Source of the DNA: Thereva unica | Taxonomy: Eukaryota > Arthropoda > Insecta > Diptera > Therevidae | NCBI GenBank assembly: GCA_949987705.1 | Contig: CATLJY010000850.1 | Span: 1 to 64,000, forward strand | Direction of reading: 5' to 3' | DNA: 64,000 nucleotides | Shown: in pieces, positions 40,158 through 52,314 of the stretch | How positions within the stretch are numbered: the stretch's first letter is position 1 | How the letters are laid out: each line of letters begins with the position of its first letter | Program-made: the position numbers and the translations under genes | The notes under the pieces: generated by a model | The model's database searches: none | The model's input: only the letters and a program-made list of their open reading frames with translations | Told to the model about the DNA's origin: nothing

Positions 40158-42449
40158 ATGCTCAGAATTAGCAATTTAATTTCTGATTCAATAAAAAGGT
40201 GCCGGAAGGGTGTGATTCAATTGAAAGATAACTTTTTCCAATAATCAAATTACTATTTATTTGCAATCAATTATTAGATTTTCTCAAATATAAATTCAAT
40301 AAAATTCAACCTTAGATTTACGAACTCCCAAAAAAATTTCAATTCAATCTTCAATTCGTTATTAATTCGTGATTTATTATTTGAAATTCGTAGATTGTTC
40401 TTTATTTGTTTTGTAACTAAGAATTACCAAAATATTGCTTGCTCTGATAGCTTAACCTGTGTAAAATTTTCGAAAAATCTTTTTTTTTTACTTTTTTTGC
40501 ATCTTGAAGATGTGAAGAATGATGTCCCAAAATTTTTTTCCCGAATTCGACTTATTTCAAACGAGACAGGGCGCTGAGTCTAGAATACTAAGTTCTGTTG
40601 TCTCCCAACTTTGAACGCGTTTTTCTCGAAACCATTTTTTTGAAATTTGCGTGCAGGATTAAAGATTATCTACTCAACAGATCAACTTGAAATTTTGACA
40701 GAATCATAAATAGAGATAAATGAAGGTACCTACGTAGGGGTTTTTCGATATCTTTTTATTTGTTTATTTTACAGCCTTTTTTTATGGGAAAAAAGCAAAA
40801 AAAAGCTAAATTTTTATGAAATGTACTGCCATTTATTCAATTTTTTGAATTTCGTCAAAATCCTACGTCAGTACCTCGACAACAGAAACACAAATAAAAT
40901 CCTTTTTACTTTTTGTGTTTCAGATGAGTGGTTCGAGCGGAATCTTGCACGCAATTTCGGTATTCTATTTTGAGGACGTCACTTTCAATGGCCTCAATAA
41001 ATATAAGCCTTCGGTTTACACTTTTGGAAAAATTTACAGTTATAATAAAAACATAAACCTTTAAAATAACATTAAACTTATTCCAATATTCAAATTATTT
41101 CTCCTAATAAAAATTCCCAAAAAAGCGTTCAAAATACCGCTTTTACACAGGTTGACCCCCTTAAATGGGCAACGCCACCTATCTGTCAGAGTGATGATTG
41201 ATGTTTTGCCTGATGTGTTCTGCAATTAGAACAGCCAGGAATAACCTTTGTTGTGCTGCACTCTGGTTTCGTTCTTGGAAATCGCTTGGGATTTGCTTGC
41301 TGCTTGCTGCCTGGTTGCTGCTTGCTGCCCTGATTGCTGCTTGCTGCCCTGGTTGCTGCTTGCTGCCCTGGTTGCTGCTTACTGGACTGCTTTGCCTGGT
41401 TTCTTTGCAAATTCGTCCCTCTGTGGTTGGTTAGAGTAACTGCTGAAATCACTTCTGATGATTAAGTTACTGCTGTATTAAAAACTTCAAAGCTGTCTTT
41501 AATTCGGGCTTTACTGGGAAAAGACCTCAATTCTGTCTTTTCAGAATGCTAAGTTCGATACTTGAGCTTTGAAATTGCTTTATTGCTAAAACCTCAATGC
41601 AGATTTTATCTTCTAGTTCAAGACTCTAGAAAGACTAAAAGCAATCTGATTTGACGCCGGCTGTGCGTCGGTATTTATTTTCTGTTCGAATAATAGCTGC
41701 GGCTAGCCTGTGGTAGGGGGCTTCGTTTTCGAAGTATATAATTTCGGGTTTATGTACTTGATCTATGTTCGATCAGCTGTTCCCTTCTGACTCGTCGACG
41801 TCAAATGGGGTTTCTTGTTTTGGTAACTAATTTATTCTTATTTTAGTTTATTTACTAATTTTAGTTTATGTTTTGAGGTTTTAGTGGGGGATGGATGAGG
41901 AGGAGCCAGCGATTTTTGGGGCTGACAGGTAAGTATTTTTGTGGAACCTGTTTTGTATTGTTTATTAATCTTTTTTGTTTTGTTTATAGAATGTGTCGAT
42001 TTGCCGACGGCTTTTGGATACATTCTGGGATGGATTTTCTGGTTGGTTTTTCATCGCCTTGGGCTTTGATTTTTCATACCTTTTGGTTTGAAAAAGGTAA
42101 GAACTTGCATATATTTAACATTTATATTTAACTAATTCTTTTTTATTTTCAGGTATGAATTTCTTGTAGTTTTTTTGTGTAGTGCTGACCTCGGAAAGTG
42201 GTGGCACCCGATTTGTCACTTCTGTCAAGACCCGAGAAAAGTCACTGCAGACGAACACCTAGCAGACCTGTTAGCAAGTCCTAATCCCACCTAGCCGCGG
42301 AGACCCCTGGGGTACTTCTTCGGAAGGAGCTAACGGGAGACGGGCGAATGGCGAGCTCTCTGCGCCACAAAACAGAGTTTTAAGTCGGTTAGGCTGAGGG
42401 TTAGCAACCCGCTCCCATAAAAAAAACCATTGCTACGAATCGGCAAACA

Positions 42450-43570
42450 ATGCCTCGGAACCGGATGGACAACACGACGACGACCTTTGCTTTTCGAACA
42501 AGGACACGAATCGGATCATGGAATGTGAGAACAATGCTTGCTGAGGGACGGCTGGATGAAGTCTTCAACGAGATGAATCGATATAAAATCAAGATCATGG
42601 GACTGAGCGAGACCAGATGGCCCGATGCGGGGGAACATATCTGCCCAAATGGCGAGTCCTTCTTATATTCTGGGAGAAATGAAACTGAAAGCCGTAGGAG
42701 TGGTGTTGGCGTAATACTCACCAAAGAAGCCAGGGCTAGCCTCATTAGCTGGTCACCAGTTTCTGAGAGGATTATTACCGTGCGCCTACGTACCAGGCTA
42801 AGAAGTACTACGGTAGTTCAATGCTATGCTCCAACCGAAGACGCAGAAGATGACATCAAAGACGAGTTCTACATGCGACTGAATGAGGTTTTTCGCTCTA
42901 TTCCAAGGGGAGACATCATTGTATTAATGGGTGACTTAAATGCACAAATCGGTCACGACAACACCGGTCTTGAACAAACAATTGGAAAACAAGGCCTAAG
43001 CCAAGTAACCAATAACAATGGTGAGCTTTTCGTTGACTTTTGTTCTTCCCATCAACTTATGGTAGGTGGAACTTACTTTTGTCACAAGAAGATACATAAA
43101 GAGACCTGGGTATCGCCCGATGGTAGAACGAGAAATCAGATAGATCATGTGGCCGTCAGCCGCAGATGGAGAACCATTCTGGAAGATGTCAGGAGCTTCA
43201 GGGGAGCGGACACTGGAAGCGACCACCATTTGGTAGTAGCAACTATTCGCCTTAGAATCGCTGCAATCAGAAACTTTCAACGTGAATCTATAAACCGTAG
43301 ACGGTTTAACGTTGACCTCTTGCGGGAGAGCGCTAAAAAGCGAGAATTTGCTGGAAACCTGCAGCAAATATTAAACCAGCAAACCGTTTCTGACGACACA
43401 AATATTGAAGACCTGTGGAGTACAACAAAGGGCGCAATATTGACGGCTGCGGAAACGAGCATCGGTTATGTCCAGAGAAACATGCAACATTGGATCTCGG
43501 ACAGCACCTGGCAAAAAGTAGAACGCAGGAGGGCCCTCAAAAATAACATAAACTCTACAAGTAGCAACAA
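42450..43570 (+). pseudogene. RTE-like family 2 endonuclease, first segment
   Basis: 376-residue frame with the complete EEP domain: IGSWNVRTM (Asn), MGLSETRW (Glu), QCYAPTED, MGDLNAQIGH (Asp/Asn), TRNQIDHVAV and GSDHHLVVA (Asp/His). Nearly identical to the 59.6-62.6 kb copy. At ~43556 it leaves the LINE into a short filler and a second, older piece of the same region. Confidence 0.85.
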
Positions 43571-43727
43571 GAGGTTGTAGCAACTATTCGTCTTAAAATC
43601 GCCGCAATCAGAAACGTTCAACAAACTGCTAGAACCCGTAGACGGTTTAACGTAGACCTCCTGCGGGAAAGCGTTAAAAAGCGGGAATTTGCTGGAAACC
43701 TACAAGACCAATTAAACCAGCAATGAC
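43571..43727 (+). pseudogene. Duplicated RTE-like family 2 segment
   Basis: Repeats and diverges from 43236-43385: RRFNVDLLRESVKKREFAGN is readable. It marks the start of a second copy that continues at 44495 after the CR1-like insertion. Confidence 0.75.
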
Positions 43728-44494
43728 GATGAACTAAAGGCCGACCCATCCCTACACATCTTAGGCGTGACATTAGCCAAAGACCTTCGTTGGAATGATC
43801 ACATATTCCAAATCGCCAAACAAGCATCCCAGTGCTTGGGATTTCTTAAGAGGTGCAAGTTCCTCCTCCAGCCATCGGCCCGTGCTGTTATTTATAAATC
43901 CTACATACGTCCTCTTCTCGAATATAACTCCCTCGTTTGGGGCGGCGCTCCAATAACCACCTTGGCATGGTTAGATAAGGTCCAAAAAAAGGCCCTTAAA
44001 TTAATTGATGACGACACCGCTGGCTCCACCATCGACCCCCTCAGCCACCGTAGGAATGTAGCAGCACTGACAAAATTTTATCGCTACTATCATAATGACT
44101 GTTCCTCCGAGTTAAACGCTCTCCTGCCTCCACGGCAATCTTACAACCGCAACACCAGATTAGCCCACTCGTCTCATTCCCTTCACCTGCAACTCCCCCT
44201 TTCACGCACTCAACAAGATATGAATTCGTTTGTTAATAGAACAACTCGACTGTGGAATAGTCTCTCGCAGTCAGTATTTCCGAGCTCCTACAACATCCAA
44301 GAGTTCAAACGCAGGGTTCATCACCACCTTCTTCAATACCCCCCCGTTCCTTTTAACCCTTAACCTATACCCCCTCCCCTCCCCGTACTAAGCTTACTGC
44401 TAGACATTGCACCGTGACGTGACAAATGACATGACGGACTGGTAGTACAAAGGGTGACTCCTGAGCTTAGCACTGTCACATAAAAAAAAAAAAA
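43728..44494 (+). pseudogene. CR1-like LINE 3' fragment with poly(A)
   Basis: A 199-residue open frame (43767-44363) is the C-terminal part of an ORF2: YKSYIRPLLEYNSLVWGGAP, HRRNVAALTKFYRYYH, TTRLWNSL and FKRRVHHHLL. The ~130-bp 3' UTR ends CACTGTCACAT plus poly(A). 5'-truncated. Inserted into the second RTE-like copy between ACCAGCAA and CGTTTCTG; no clear target duplication. Its 3' end resembles the SINE tail at 34.0-34.15 kb. Confidence 0.82.
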
Positions 44495-45555
44495 AAAAAA
44501 ATCGTTTCTGAAGACACAAATATTGAAGAATTGTGGAGTACGACGAAGGGCACGATATTGACAGCTGCGGAAATGAGCATCGGTTATGTCCAAAGAAACC
44601 AGCAACACTGGATCTCGGACACAACCTGGCAAAAAATAGAACGCAGAAGGGCCCTCAAAAATAACGTAAACTCTACAGATGACCCGGAAAGACGTCACCA
44701 ATTAGAACGGGAATACTCCCAATTACATCGGGAGGTTAAGAGAAGTGTCCGGGGTGATAAAAGGCAGCAGATAAATGAGCTCGCAGAAAAAGCGGAAAAC
44801 GCGGCAAACACAGGCAACAGTAAGGGGCTGTACCAAATCACTAAACAGCTCTCGGGAAAGCACTCTACTAAAAAGCATGCCGTTAAGAGTGCGGATGGAA
44901 GGCTGCTGTGCAGCGACGAAGAGCAACTCCAAAGATGGAGAGATTACTTCTTCGCCGCCCTGAATGGTACACTTACACAGGAACCTCAGGATTCTAATAA
45001 AATGGTGGGGCAGAAGAAGACGTCAGTTCCAGAATAAATAAAGCACGAGGCGCATGTGCATGCCTGTCCCACATATGGAGATCAACGGTGATTTCCACTA
45101 ACACCAAATTGCGGCTGTTCAACTCCAACGTTAAGGCAGTTCTTTTGTATGGTTGCAAAACATGGAAAGTCACCCAATTCATAACAGGGCGCCTACAAGT
45201 CTTCATCAACAGATGCCTTTGTCGTATCCTAAAAATCCGCTGGCAAGATAGAATTTCAAACGAAGAACTATGGCGCCGTGCCGGCCAAGAAAGGATAGAC
45301 GACCAAATCAGGCGAAGGAAATGGAATTGGGTTGGCCACACCTTGCGACGCGAAAACGAAAATCTAGCCAAACAGGCCCTTGACTGGAATCCGCAAGGTT
45401 CCCGTCGAGTAGGAAGACCTAGAACAACGTGGAGGAGAACCCTACTAGCAGAAGCCGCAACAACTGGGAGATCCTGGTCGGAGCTAAGAGCTGTCGCGCA
45501 AAACAGAGTCCGCTGGAGGGCAACTGTTTCCGCCCTATGTCCCATGAGGGATTAA
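44495..45555 (+). pseudogene. RTE-like family 2 remainder with RT deleted
   Basis: Continues the linker (TAAEMSIGYVQRN, LEREYSQLHREVKRSV, SADGRLLCSDEEQLQRW) to ~45000, then jumps over ~1.3 kb of RT to the C-terminal domain (LRLFNSNVKAVLLYGCKTW, RRKWNWVGHTLRR, GRPRTTWRRTLL). The junction lies in AATGGTGG, a microhomology with the intact copy. Catalytic YADD is lost. Confidence 0.83.
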
Positions 45556-45734
45556 AGGAGTTTAAAGAAGAAGAAGAAGCTGTCCTTTAACTTATATGTG
45601 TTTTTGTTTGTACTTTTGTGTATTCATGTGGTTTTGTTCGTTTATTCTAATAAAATGCAAGAAATAGTGAATTTGGTGTTTTTATTTATTGATCCCTTTT
45701 CACTTGGTTTTTGTTTTTCAGTGTAGCCGGAACA

Positions 45735-48700
45735 TGGTCAACGCAAGAGATATGAGATCAGTTATCACTAATCAATCAAAGAGCTAGCTTTCCTCTCTGC
45801 CACCGAGTTGTTGCCGTCGCATCAGTCTCGGTTCCCGCAATTATTATTATCACGTTTCTGGTTATTTACATATGTGATATACGGGCGAAACCAAAAGACA
45901 TTCCACACTGGCGACCACAGATAACACGCGCAAGTCAATTTAATATCGGAAAAAAGTTAGCGGAATCAGTTGCGCTTCCCCAAAAAAAAAAACGGGAAAA
46001 TTAACCGGGACATGCGATTAAGAAATAATCTTACGCACCTTTCTTACGCAAGAAACAAGCGATAAGTGAGCAACATAAGAGCATACAGAGGAGCAACATA
46101 AGAGCACACAGAAGAAGAAATCTACATTCAGGTATCCACAAAGGAAAGGAAGGAACAGTAGGACATTGTCCAGCCTTCAAGTTCAACCCTACAGCAACAA
46201 CAGGACCACGTGCCGCTGTCCGTAAATTGAAAGGAGCCAAGGAAATCGAATTCAAAAATTAAGTTAAGTTAAATTAATTTTAGCAATATTAAATACATTT
46301 GTACATTTGACCCATATTAATGTCAGATTTTTTTTAATTTTTTAGCTACATATAAACGGCACGTCGGAATAAGGCGTAAGCGAAGAAATCAGAAATATAA
46401 CGGAAATAGAAAAGGAAGTAACGGTTGTAAAAGTGAGAGAAAAAACTGTAAGTAAAATTTATATTTCTCCTACTGGACTTAGCAAATCAAATAATAGCCC
46501 CGAATTACGGTAAAACTTCAAAACAATAAAAAGTAAATGCAATAGAAATGAACTCCTGGCAAAGAAAATTTTTCTATATACTATTGAATATAATTTTTTT
46601 CTTCTAAGTAAGTGCGAAAATATATTGTTTGAAATTCGTGAAATTGAGAAAAATTAAGGGTAAAATTATTCGGAAAATATATATGGACATACGTGTGATT
46701 TGCAGTGCATGTGCCTACCCTCAGGTTTAATTAACCGGTATTGGGATTATAGAAAGATTACATTGCCGGTGATTTTATAATGTTTTTGAATTTTTATACA
46801 GAAAATTAAGTAAGTTAAGTCAAAATATTGGAATATTTGGTTAGATCATAAGATTTTATTGAGTGAATTTTTTATGGAGGTTATTGTTTCAAATTGTTAG
46901 TGATTACTAATTAATCAGGAAACGATTGTGGTGTATTTGTTTCTCGAGACTGTTACACGGAATACAAAGTTCATTTCGAGGAAATAGTAATGAAACAAAA
47001 AGATTTAACTTGTGTGACTGGCAGTCAATTATATGGGATTTAACCAAAGCGGTTAAATTAATTTTGTAAATTTTTTCTCTGCACATTCCTGGGAAAACAT
47101 AAAGAGGTGTGAATATTTTTTTTTTTTTTAATTTTTTGTTTGATTTTTAATCGCGCTGGTAGTAAGTCACAACAGTGATGATCGAAAGACGAATTAAATA
47201 ACCAAGTGTAGTTCCTAGTAAATAGCCGAGTGAAAAACGGCAGAACATGCGATTTACGTTAATAAGGCTACGTTTACCGGCACACGTGAAACCATAATTT
47301 AAAAAGAGCGGGAAAGTGTGTAGATATTAAAATCTACAACATCCGAGTACGTACAAACGGGGATAGTGGCAAACTCTCATTCCGTCATCATTATTATTTT
47401 TTAAACAAAGGAAATAAATTGAAAAAGAAATAAAAGTTTAGAGTATGGGTAGATATTAAGGCAAAAAAAGGATTTATAGTTTATATACATATTGATTTCA
47501 GAAGTAGTATAATTTTTTAGATAAAGTGCGAGTTGGAAAAGATATTTGTACTACACACAGTAAGAATAGGATAGAATAGTGTCGTAACAGTATATAGTAA
47601 TGCGTCCGATGATCTCGAGCGAACAACAACCCTGCGGTGCGTAACGAAAGCGCTAATAATCGGTAAAATTTATAAACAAGAAATGAAAGATAAATACGCG
47701 TGATAGGCAAAATAAAATATGTAGTAGATCAGGTTTAGTAAGAGGCCGTATAAGATAGGAGTCTGGACTGTACCGGCATAGAGTGCGGGCGGGTGCTGCC
47801 GCAAGTCCACTTCGCAGCCAAATTAAACACAACAAACAAAGAAATAGTTACCAAATAGTAAACAATAAACTCACATCATACACATAATCAAAAACAATCC
47901 TAAATTAAATTCCGGCCAATAAATTTTTGTTGAATAATTATTAAAAAAAAACAGTGGGTGTGTGTACTTATGTACACGCATTAGAAGTTATACTTCTTTG
48001 GCGTGATTTTAAGACTAATTTTTAATTTCTACACAAATATTTTATTGGATTCTATCAATTGTCGTGCGTTGGAAGGGGCAAGCATTATGATGCAGACACG
48101 ATCAAGGCTGTCGGTTATACCGTATTCTAATCCTAACTAAAATCACCAACTAGTTGGGTCATTAGGCCTAATTACAATTATTTTAAGATGGGCTTAAGAT
48201 GCCTCATGAAATTCTCTTAAGACTGGCTAATTTTCTACCAAAACATAATGAATGTTAAGCTTAATATGCGTCGCAAGCTGGATCAGCATTTATTTACCTG
48301 ATAATAATACTGGTACTTCTAAGCCCAACTCACTTCTTTTTTGTTCATTTCCGCCTTAGCTTCTGATTGAGGAATTTAGCTTCTCCTGAACTTTAGTCAG
48401 TAGATCAAACGATCATACCATTATAGACGTAAGACGTTCGTTGCTCTTAGCCGTGCCTTTAGCTGTAGGTTACAGTGCAGCAGTTTGCTCGGCTAATCTC
48501 CGGCAATCCAAAAGGACATCGTCTGTGTCCTTTGTCACAATGAGGAATTCCAGGCGTTGCGTAGACTCATTTTGCCGGTATGCTCTCGTAACTCACCTGT
48601 GGGTTCATCGACCTTGGGTAGATTTATTCTACTTCCTTTGCCACTGCTGAAATAAACGTCACTTCCAAATTCTGTTCTATTCAATAGCTTCTTCTTTTAG

Positions 48701-48951
48701 TTGTTACTCAATTAAATTGAGTGGGTTAGGGTAATTGAAATATGATACGAAGAGTTTCATACTAAGGACATTAATGTATCGGCAAGTACAGCATCAACGC
48801 TTCCAACGTTTGAGTGACAACACTCCACACCTATCCAAACACCATCGTTGGACGCTTCACATTGGACATTCGTAGTTCGAGTAGCGGCCACACAATGCGT
48901 TCTACCATCAAACGTCCAACGTAGGAAAGTGCTCATAGCATCTTTTAATCA
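45735..48951. other. Long non-coding stretch, possible LTR-element leader at left
   Basis: TGGCGACCACAG at 45909-45920 resembles a Gypsy-type tRNA primer site after an LTR end, but no gag frame follows. The rest is AT-rich without recognised genes; a 70-residue frame at 48441-48650 has no features I can name. Confidence 0.3.
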
Positions 48952-49021
48952 AGAGTTAACCCTTCTAGCACAGAAGGCGCACTTTTCAGCTAAGCATGAA
49001 AATCTATATATACATACACAC

Positions 49022-49090
<69 letters not shown>

Positions 49091-49230
49091 CATATATAGA
49101 GTTTCCCTTCTAACGCAGAAGGCGCACTTCCCAGCAGGGCTGAGAAATATTTACCACTGCCGTGGCTCAGCTGAGACATGCAAACATAAAAGATTAAGTA
49201 CCAAAAATAGCATGAAAAATACCTAAACAG

Positions 49231-52200
49231 TCATGAGACAACAAATAGACTCCTTTTAAGCAGGTCTTTGTTAGTGCTCACGCTAAAAACATTAATATTT
49301 TTATTTACATTAATGAACATGCGATTAACAGGCTCAAATCGGCCATAATTGGTGTTAGAGGAGTTGATGTGTAAGAGCGGTGGTCCTCTCAGGTTGTATC
49401 GGCTCACTCTAAACGACGCACGGCGCCTTAGAAAACCTGAGTCGACACGTCCATTAAGAAGCTGGTGGACGAAAACAACATCGGCCACCTCACGACGCTT
49501 GTGGAGAGTGTTTAAGTTGAGTAACTTAAGCCGGTATTCATATGGTGGAAGAATTAAAGGGTCTTCCCAAGGAAGGTGATTCAATGCGAATCGAACGAAC
49601 CTACGTTGAACCGACTCAATTTTTCCAACATGCGAAGAATAGTAAGGAGACCAAACCTGGGACGCATATTCAAGTAAAGGTCTGACAAGGGAAATGTAGA
49701 GGTGTTTAGTGATCAGGGTGCTGTTAAATTCTTTGGACCACCTTTTTATAAAACCCAAGACTAAGCTGCTCTTGGAAGAAATATAGTTGATATGAGTAGA
49801 AAAGTCCAGCTTGGTGTCAAATCTAATCCCGAGATCTTTGACAAAATTAACACGGGGGACACCCTCACCAGAAAATGAGTAGTTATAAATTATAGGATCA
49901 CGTCGCCTACAAAAAGTCATGACTTCGCATTTACTAATATTAAGAACCAGGTTGTTGTTAGCGCAATAAGAGTAAAAGGTGTCGAGGTCGACTTGCAAAA
50001 GTTTGCAGTCCTCCATACTCTTTACGTGACGGTACAATTTGATGTCATCAGCATAAATCAGGATTTTGCAGTGTCTTAGCAAGGTAACAATATCATCAAT
50101 AGAAAGAATAAAGAGGATAGAGCCAAGATGACTGCCTTGAGGGAGACCGGATGACGCCTCAATGGTCGCGGATTTGGATCCACGGAAAAGGACTTGGTAG
50201 GTCCTGTCAGCTAAGTAGGACTGGAACCATAATAGAAGGGCTTCAGGGAAACCTAACTTCTTTAGTTTAAAAAGTATAATGGAGTGGGAAAGCTTGTCAA
50301 ATGCCTTACTGAAATCAGTGTAAACACAATCAGTTTGGCAACCGGAAACGAAGCCTTTAACAGCATGGGAAGTGAATTCAAGGAGATTGGTGGTAGTGGA
50401 ACGAGCTGGAAGAAAACCATGTTGGTTTGTAGAAATAAGTTTTTTGCAGATGGGCACGATTGCAGAATAAATGATTGACTCAAAAAGCTTCGGTATGACA
50501 GACAGCTTGGCAACTGGTCTGTAGTTCGATATTTCGTTCTTGCTACCACTTTTGTGAAAAGAAATTATGAACGAATTCTTCCAAAGAGTAGGGAAGTACC
50601 CTTTATCCAGGGACTTTTGAAAAAGGGTATTCAGTGGACACTGGAGAACCTCCACACAGGATTTAAGGACAGCAGGAGGGATACCGTCAGGGCCGGAAGT
50701 GAAATCGTATGGGAGTTCATCAATATGTTTCATGATATCGTCAATGGAGATTGAGAGAGACAAACTAGTAGCCTCTCGGTGTTGAGTTATGTGACGAAAA
50801 TTATTGTCATTAGGCTGAAAGTTAGAAGGGGTGAAATATTGATGAAAGAATGAAGCAAACATGTTGCAAATCGAGGACGAATCACTACTTGACCAGTTAG
50901 TGTGCTGCATAGTATTTGGGTAGTTATCAACTTTTTTCTTGGAGTTTACAAATTTAAAGAAATTTCTAGGATCAGTATAAACCTGGTCCCTCATGCTGCT
51001 GAGATATTCGCCATACAGAGCAGACGAGAGTAAACGAAATCTGTTATAGCAATCAGTAAATGTAATAAGACTCGGAGAATCCTTCCTTTTTAAATAGGTC
51101 TTCCAGAGTCTATTTTTCTGATTCCTTAAATGCTTCAGCTCATTATTGTACCACGGTGGAGTAGAACTGCGCAATTTTTGGGGCTCAAAAGGTACACATG
51201 AAGCAATAGCTTCATATAGTACGGTATAAAACCGTGCCACATCGACATCCAACTCATTTGCGGAAAGTAAGCTGTTGAAATCAATCAAGGCAAGCTTAGA
51301 TGAGAGTTCATTAAAGTTAGCCTTCTTAAAGTTGAAGGAATGGGTTACCGCCTCCGGACAAGGATTGTTCTTTGAGCTCAAGCAGTAATTGAGCGAGAGA
51401 GGAGGGTGGTAATTGTCAACGGACGTCATGACTATTGGACTGGGTTCAACAATCATGTTCCCTGAGTCAGTAAAGAATACAAGATCCAACTGTTTCCCTA
51501 ACAGATTAGTCACACCACTCATTTGATTAAGGCCAAGTGAGAATAAGGAATTGAGAAAACAGGATTCCTTAGAATTAAAATTGCCTTCGGGGAGGTAGTT
51601 ATCGTCAGCTTCGTCAAATACCCACTGAATATTGGGTAAATTGAAGTCGCCAAGAACAAGTAATTCATCACCAGTGTTCATCATATTCAGGCTATGATCA
51701 ACACAGGAGATGAGAATATCATAAAGGTTTATACCTCCATCGTCAAGTGTGCTTATCATATCTGGTGGGATATAGCAGCACAACAGGAAGAGTTTTGATT
51801 TTGAAAAAGAAATCGTGAGAGCGACAAGCTCAATGTCCAAATGGTTGGAGAAACTAGGAAGCGAAATTGGGTTACAATTAAGGTGGCTGCGGCATGCAAG
51901 AAGTACGCCACCCCCGCGAGCTTCCGAGTCAGTGTGACGGTCCCTCCGAAAGACTTGGTAGGAGGAATCGAAGAGTTCAGCATTAAGAATGCCTTCGTGA
52001 AGCCAGGTTTCCGTGAACGCTATGACATCGAACCCGCTAGCCATCGATGCCTGAAGGATGTCGTTAGTTTTTGACCTAGTCCCCCTTACGTTTTGGTAGT
52101 AGAGGGAGAGGGTCTCAAGTTTTTTGACATCCTTTGTGTTCTCGGAATGGAAACGTTTGAGTGATGTGCTCGAGTACGGGTACGCGGAACAAAGAGCTTG

Positions 52201-52314
52201 GTAAGAGCACCAGCAGGCCAGAAACCAGGATCTAAAAGAGTCTCGGCAATAACGGGCGGTGCAGACAAAACGAAAGAAGCAACAGGCTTGGAAGCCTTGT
52301 TGACTTTTCTGCAT
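49231..52314 (-). CDS. LINE family L ORF2: endonuclease-reverse transcriptase
   Basis: 1,027 residues from an ATG inside ORF1. Residues 1-70 overlap ORF1 and have no motif. Endonuclease: YYQNVRGTRSK, FTETWLHEG, LGDFNLPNIQW, DNYHPP. RT: TSGPDGIPPAVLKSC, NYRPVAKLSVIPKLFES, TDFSKAFDKLSH, SGLPQGSHLG and the catalytic YADD in ILIYADDIKLY. It is about 70 residues longer than copy 1 only because its start lies upstream. No stop or frameshift seen, so this may be the least damaged ORF2 of the family here; ORF1 is incomplete, so the element is unlikely to be autonomous. Confidence 0.85.
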   Translation of the reverse strand: MQKSQQGFQACCFFRFVCTARYCRDSFRSWFLACWCSYQALCSAYPYSSTSLKRFHSENTKDVKKLETLSLYYQNVRGTRSKTNDILQASMASGFDVIAFTETWLHEGILNAELFDSSYQVFRRDRHTDSEARGGGVLLACRSHLNCNPISLPSFSNHLDIELVALTISFSKSKLFLLCCYIPPDMISTLDDGGINLYDILISCVDHSLNMMNTGDELLVLGDFNLPNIQWVFDEADDNYLPEGNFNSKESCFLNSLFSLGLNQMSGVTNLLGKQLDLVFFTDSGNMIVEPSPIVMTSVDNYHPPLSLNYCLSSKNNPCPEAVTHSFNFKKANFNELSSKLALIDFNSLLSANELDVDVARFYTVLYEAIASCVPFEPQKLRSSTPPWYNNELKHLRNQKNRLWKTYLKRKDSPSLITFTDCYNRFRLLSSALYGEYLSSMRDQVYTDPRNFFKFVNSKKKVDNYPNTMQHTNWSSSDSSSICNMFASFFHQYFTPSNFQPNDNNFRHITQHREATSLSLSISIDDIMKHIDELPYDFTSGPDGIPPAVLKSCVEVLQCPLNTLFQKSLDKGYFPTLWKNSFIISFHKSGSKNEISNYRPVAKLSVIPKLFESIIYSAIVPICKKLISTNQHGFLPARSTTTNLLEFTSHAVKGFVSGCQTDCVYTDFSKAFDKLSHSIILFKLKKLGFPEALLLWFQSYLADRTYQVLFRGSKSATIEASSGLPQGSHLGSILFILSIDDIVTLLRHCKILIYADDIKLYRHVKSMEDCKLLQVDLDTFYSYCANNNLVLNISKCEVMTFCRRRDPIIYNYSFSGEGVPRVNFVKDLGIRFDTKLDFSTHINYISSKSSLVLGFIKRWSKEFNSTLITKHLYISLVRPLLEYASQVWSPYYSSHVGKIESVQRRFVRFALNHLPWEDPLILPPYEYRLKLLNLNTLHKRREVADVVFVHQLLNGRVDSGFLRRRASFRVSRYNLRGPPLLHINSSNTNYGRFEPVNRMFINVNKNINVFSVSTNKDLLKRSLFVVS

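Larger units (their letters stand above)
42188..45578 (+). mobile_element. RTE-like LINE family 2, rearranged copy
   Basis: Full 5' start (CTCGGAAAGTGGTGGCACCC) as in the copy at 62.8 kb. The 4-bp GCTG at 42184-42187 and 45579-45582 is the only repeat at the junctions. The body contains a partial duplication, a nested CR1-like fragment and an RT deletion. The 3' tail is (GAA)n. Confidence 0.8.
35541..45734 (-). mobile_element. BEL-2: decayed BEL/Pao element with nested insertions
   Basis: In element order (minus strand): an LTR of ~2.2 kb split by a LINE (45734-40159), tRNA-Tyr primer site, broken gag-protease, RNase H, then a Helentron derivative in place of integrase, a purine tract (RC of TTCTCCCCGCC) and a truncated second LTR (35737-35541). 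The LTRs share GTATGAATT(G/T)CTTGTAG and AATAAAATGCAAGAAATAG. Confidence 0.8.
40159..45734 (-). repeat. BEL-2 5' LTR, interrupted by an RTE-like LINE
   Basis: LTR sequence is 40159-42187 plus 45579/45583-45734 (~2.2 kb), plus-strand ends TGCTCAG...CCGGAACA. It includes a TGCTGCTTGCTGCCC tandem repeat (41295-41395) and a possible older insertion at ~40.6-40.95 kb bounded by inverted GCGTGCA(A/G)GATT words. Confidence 0.75.

Noticed and set aside
41186..41452. Gln-rich frame (SSKQQPG repeats)
   Set aside because: Translation of a TGCTGCTTGC tandem repeat within the BEL-2 LTR.
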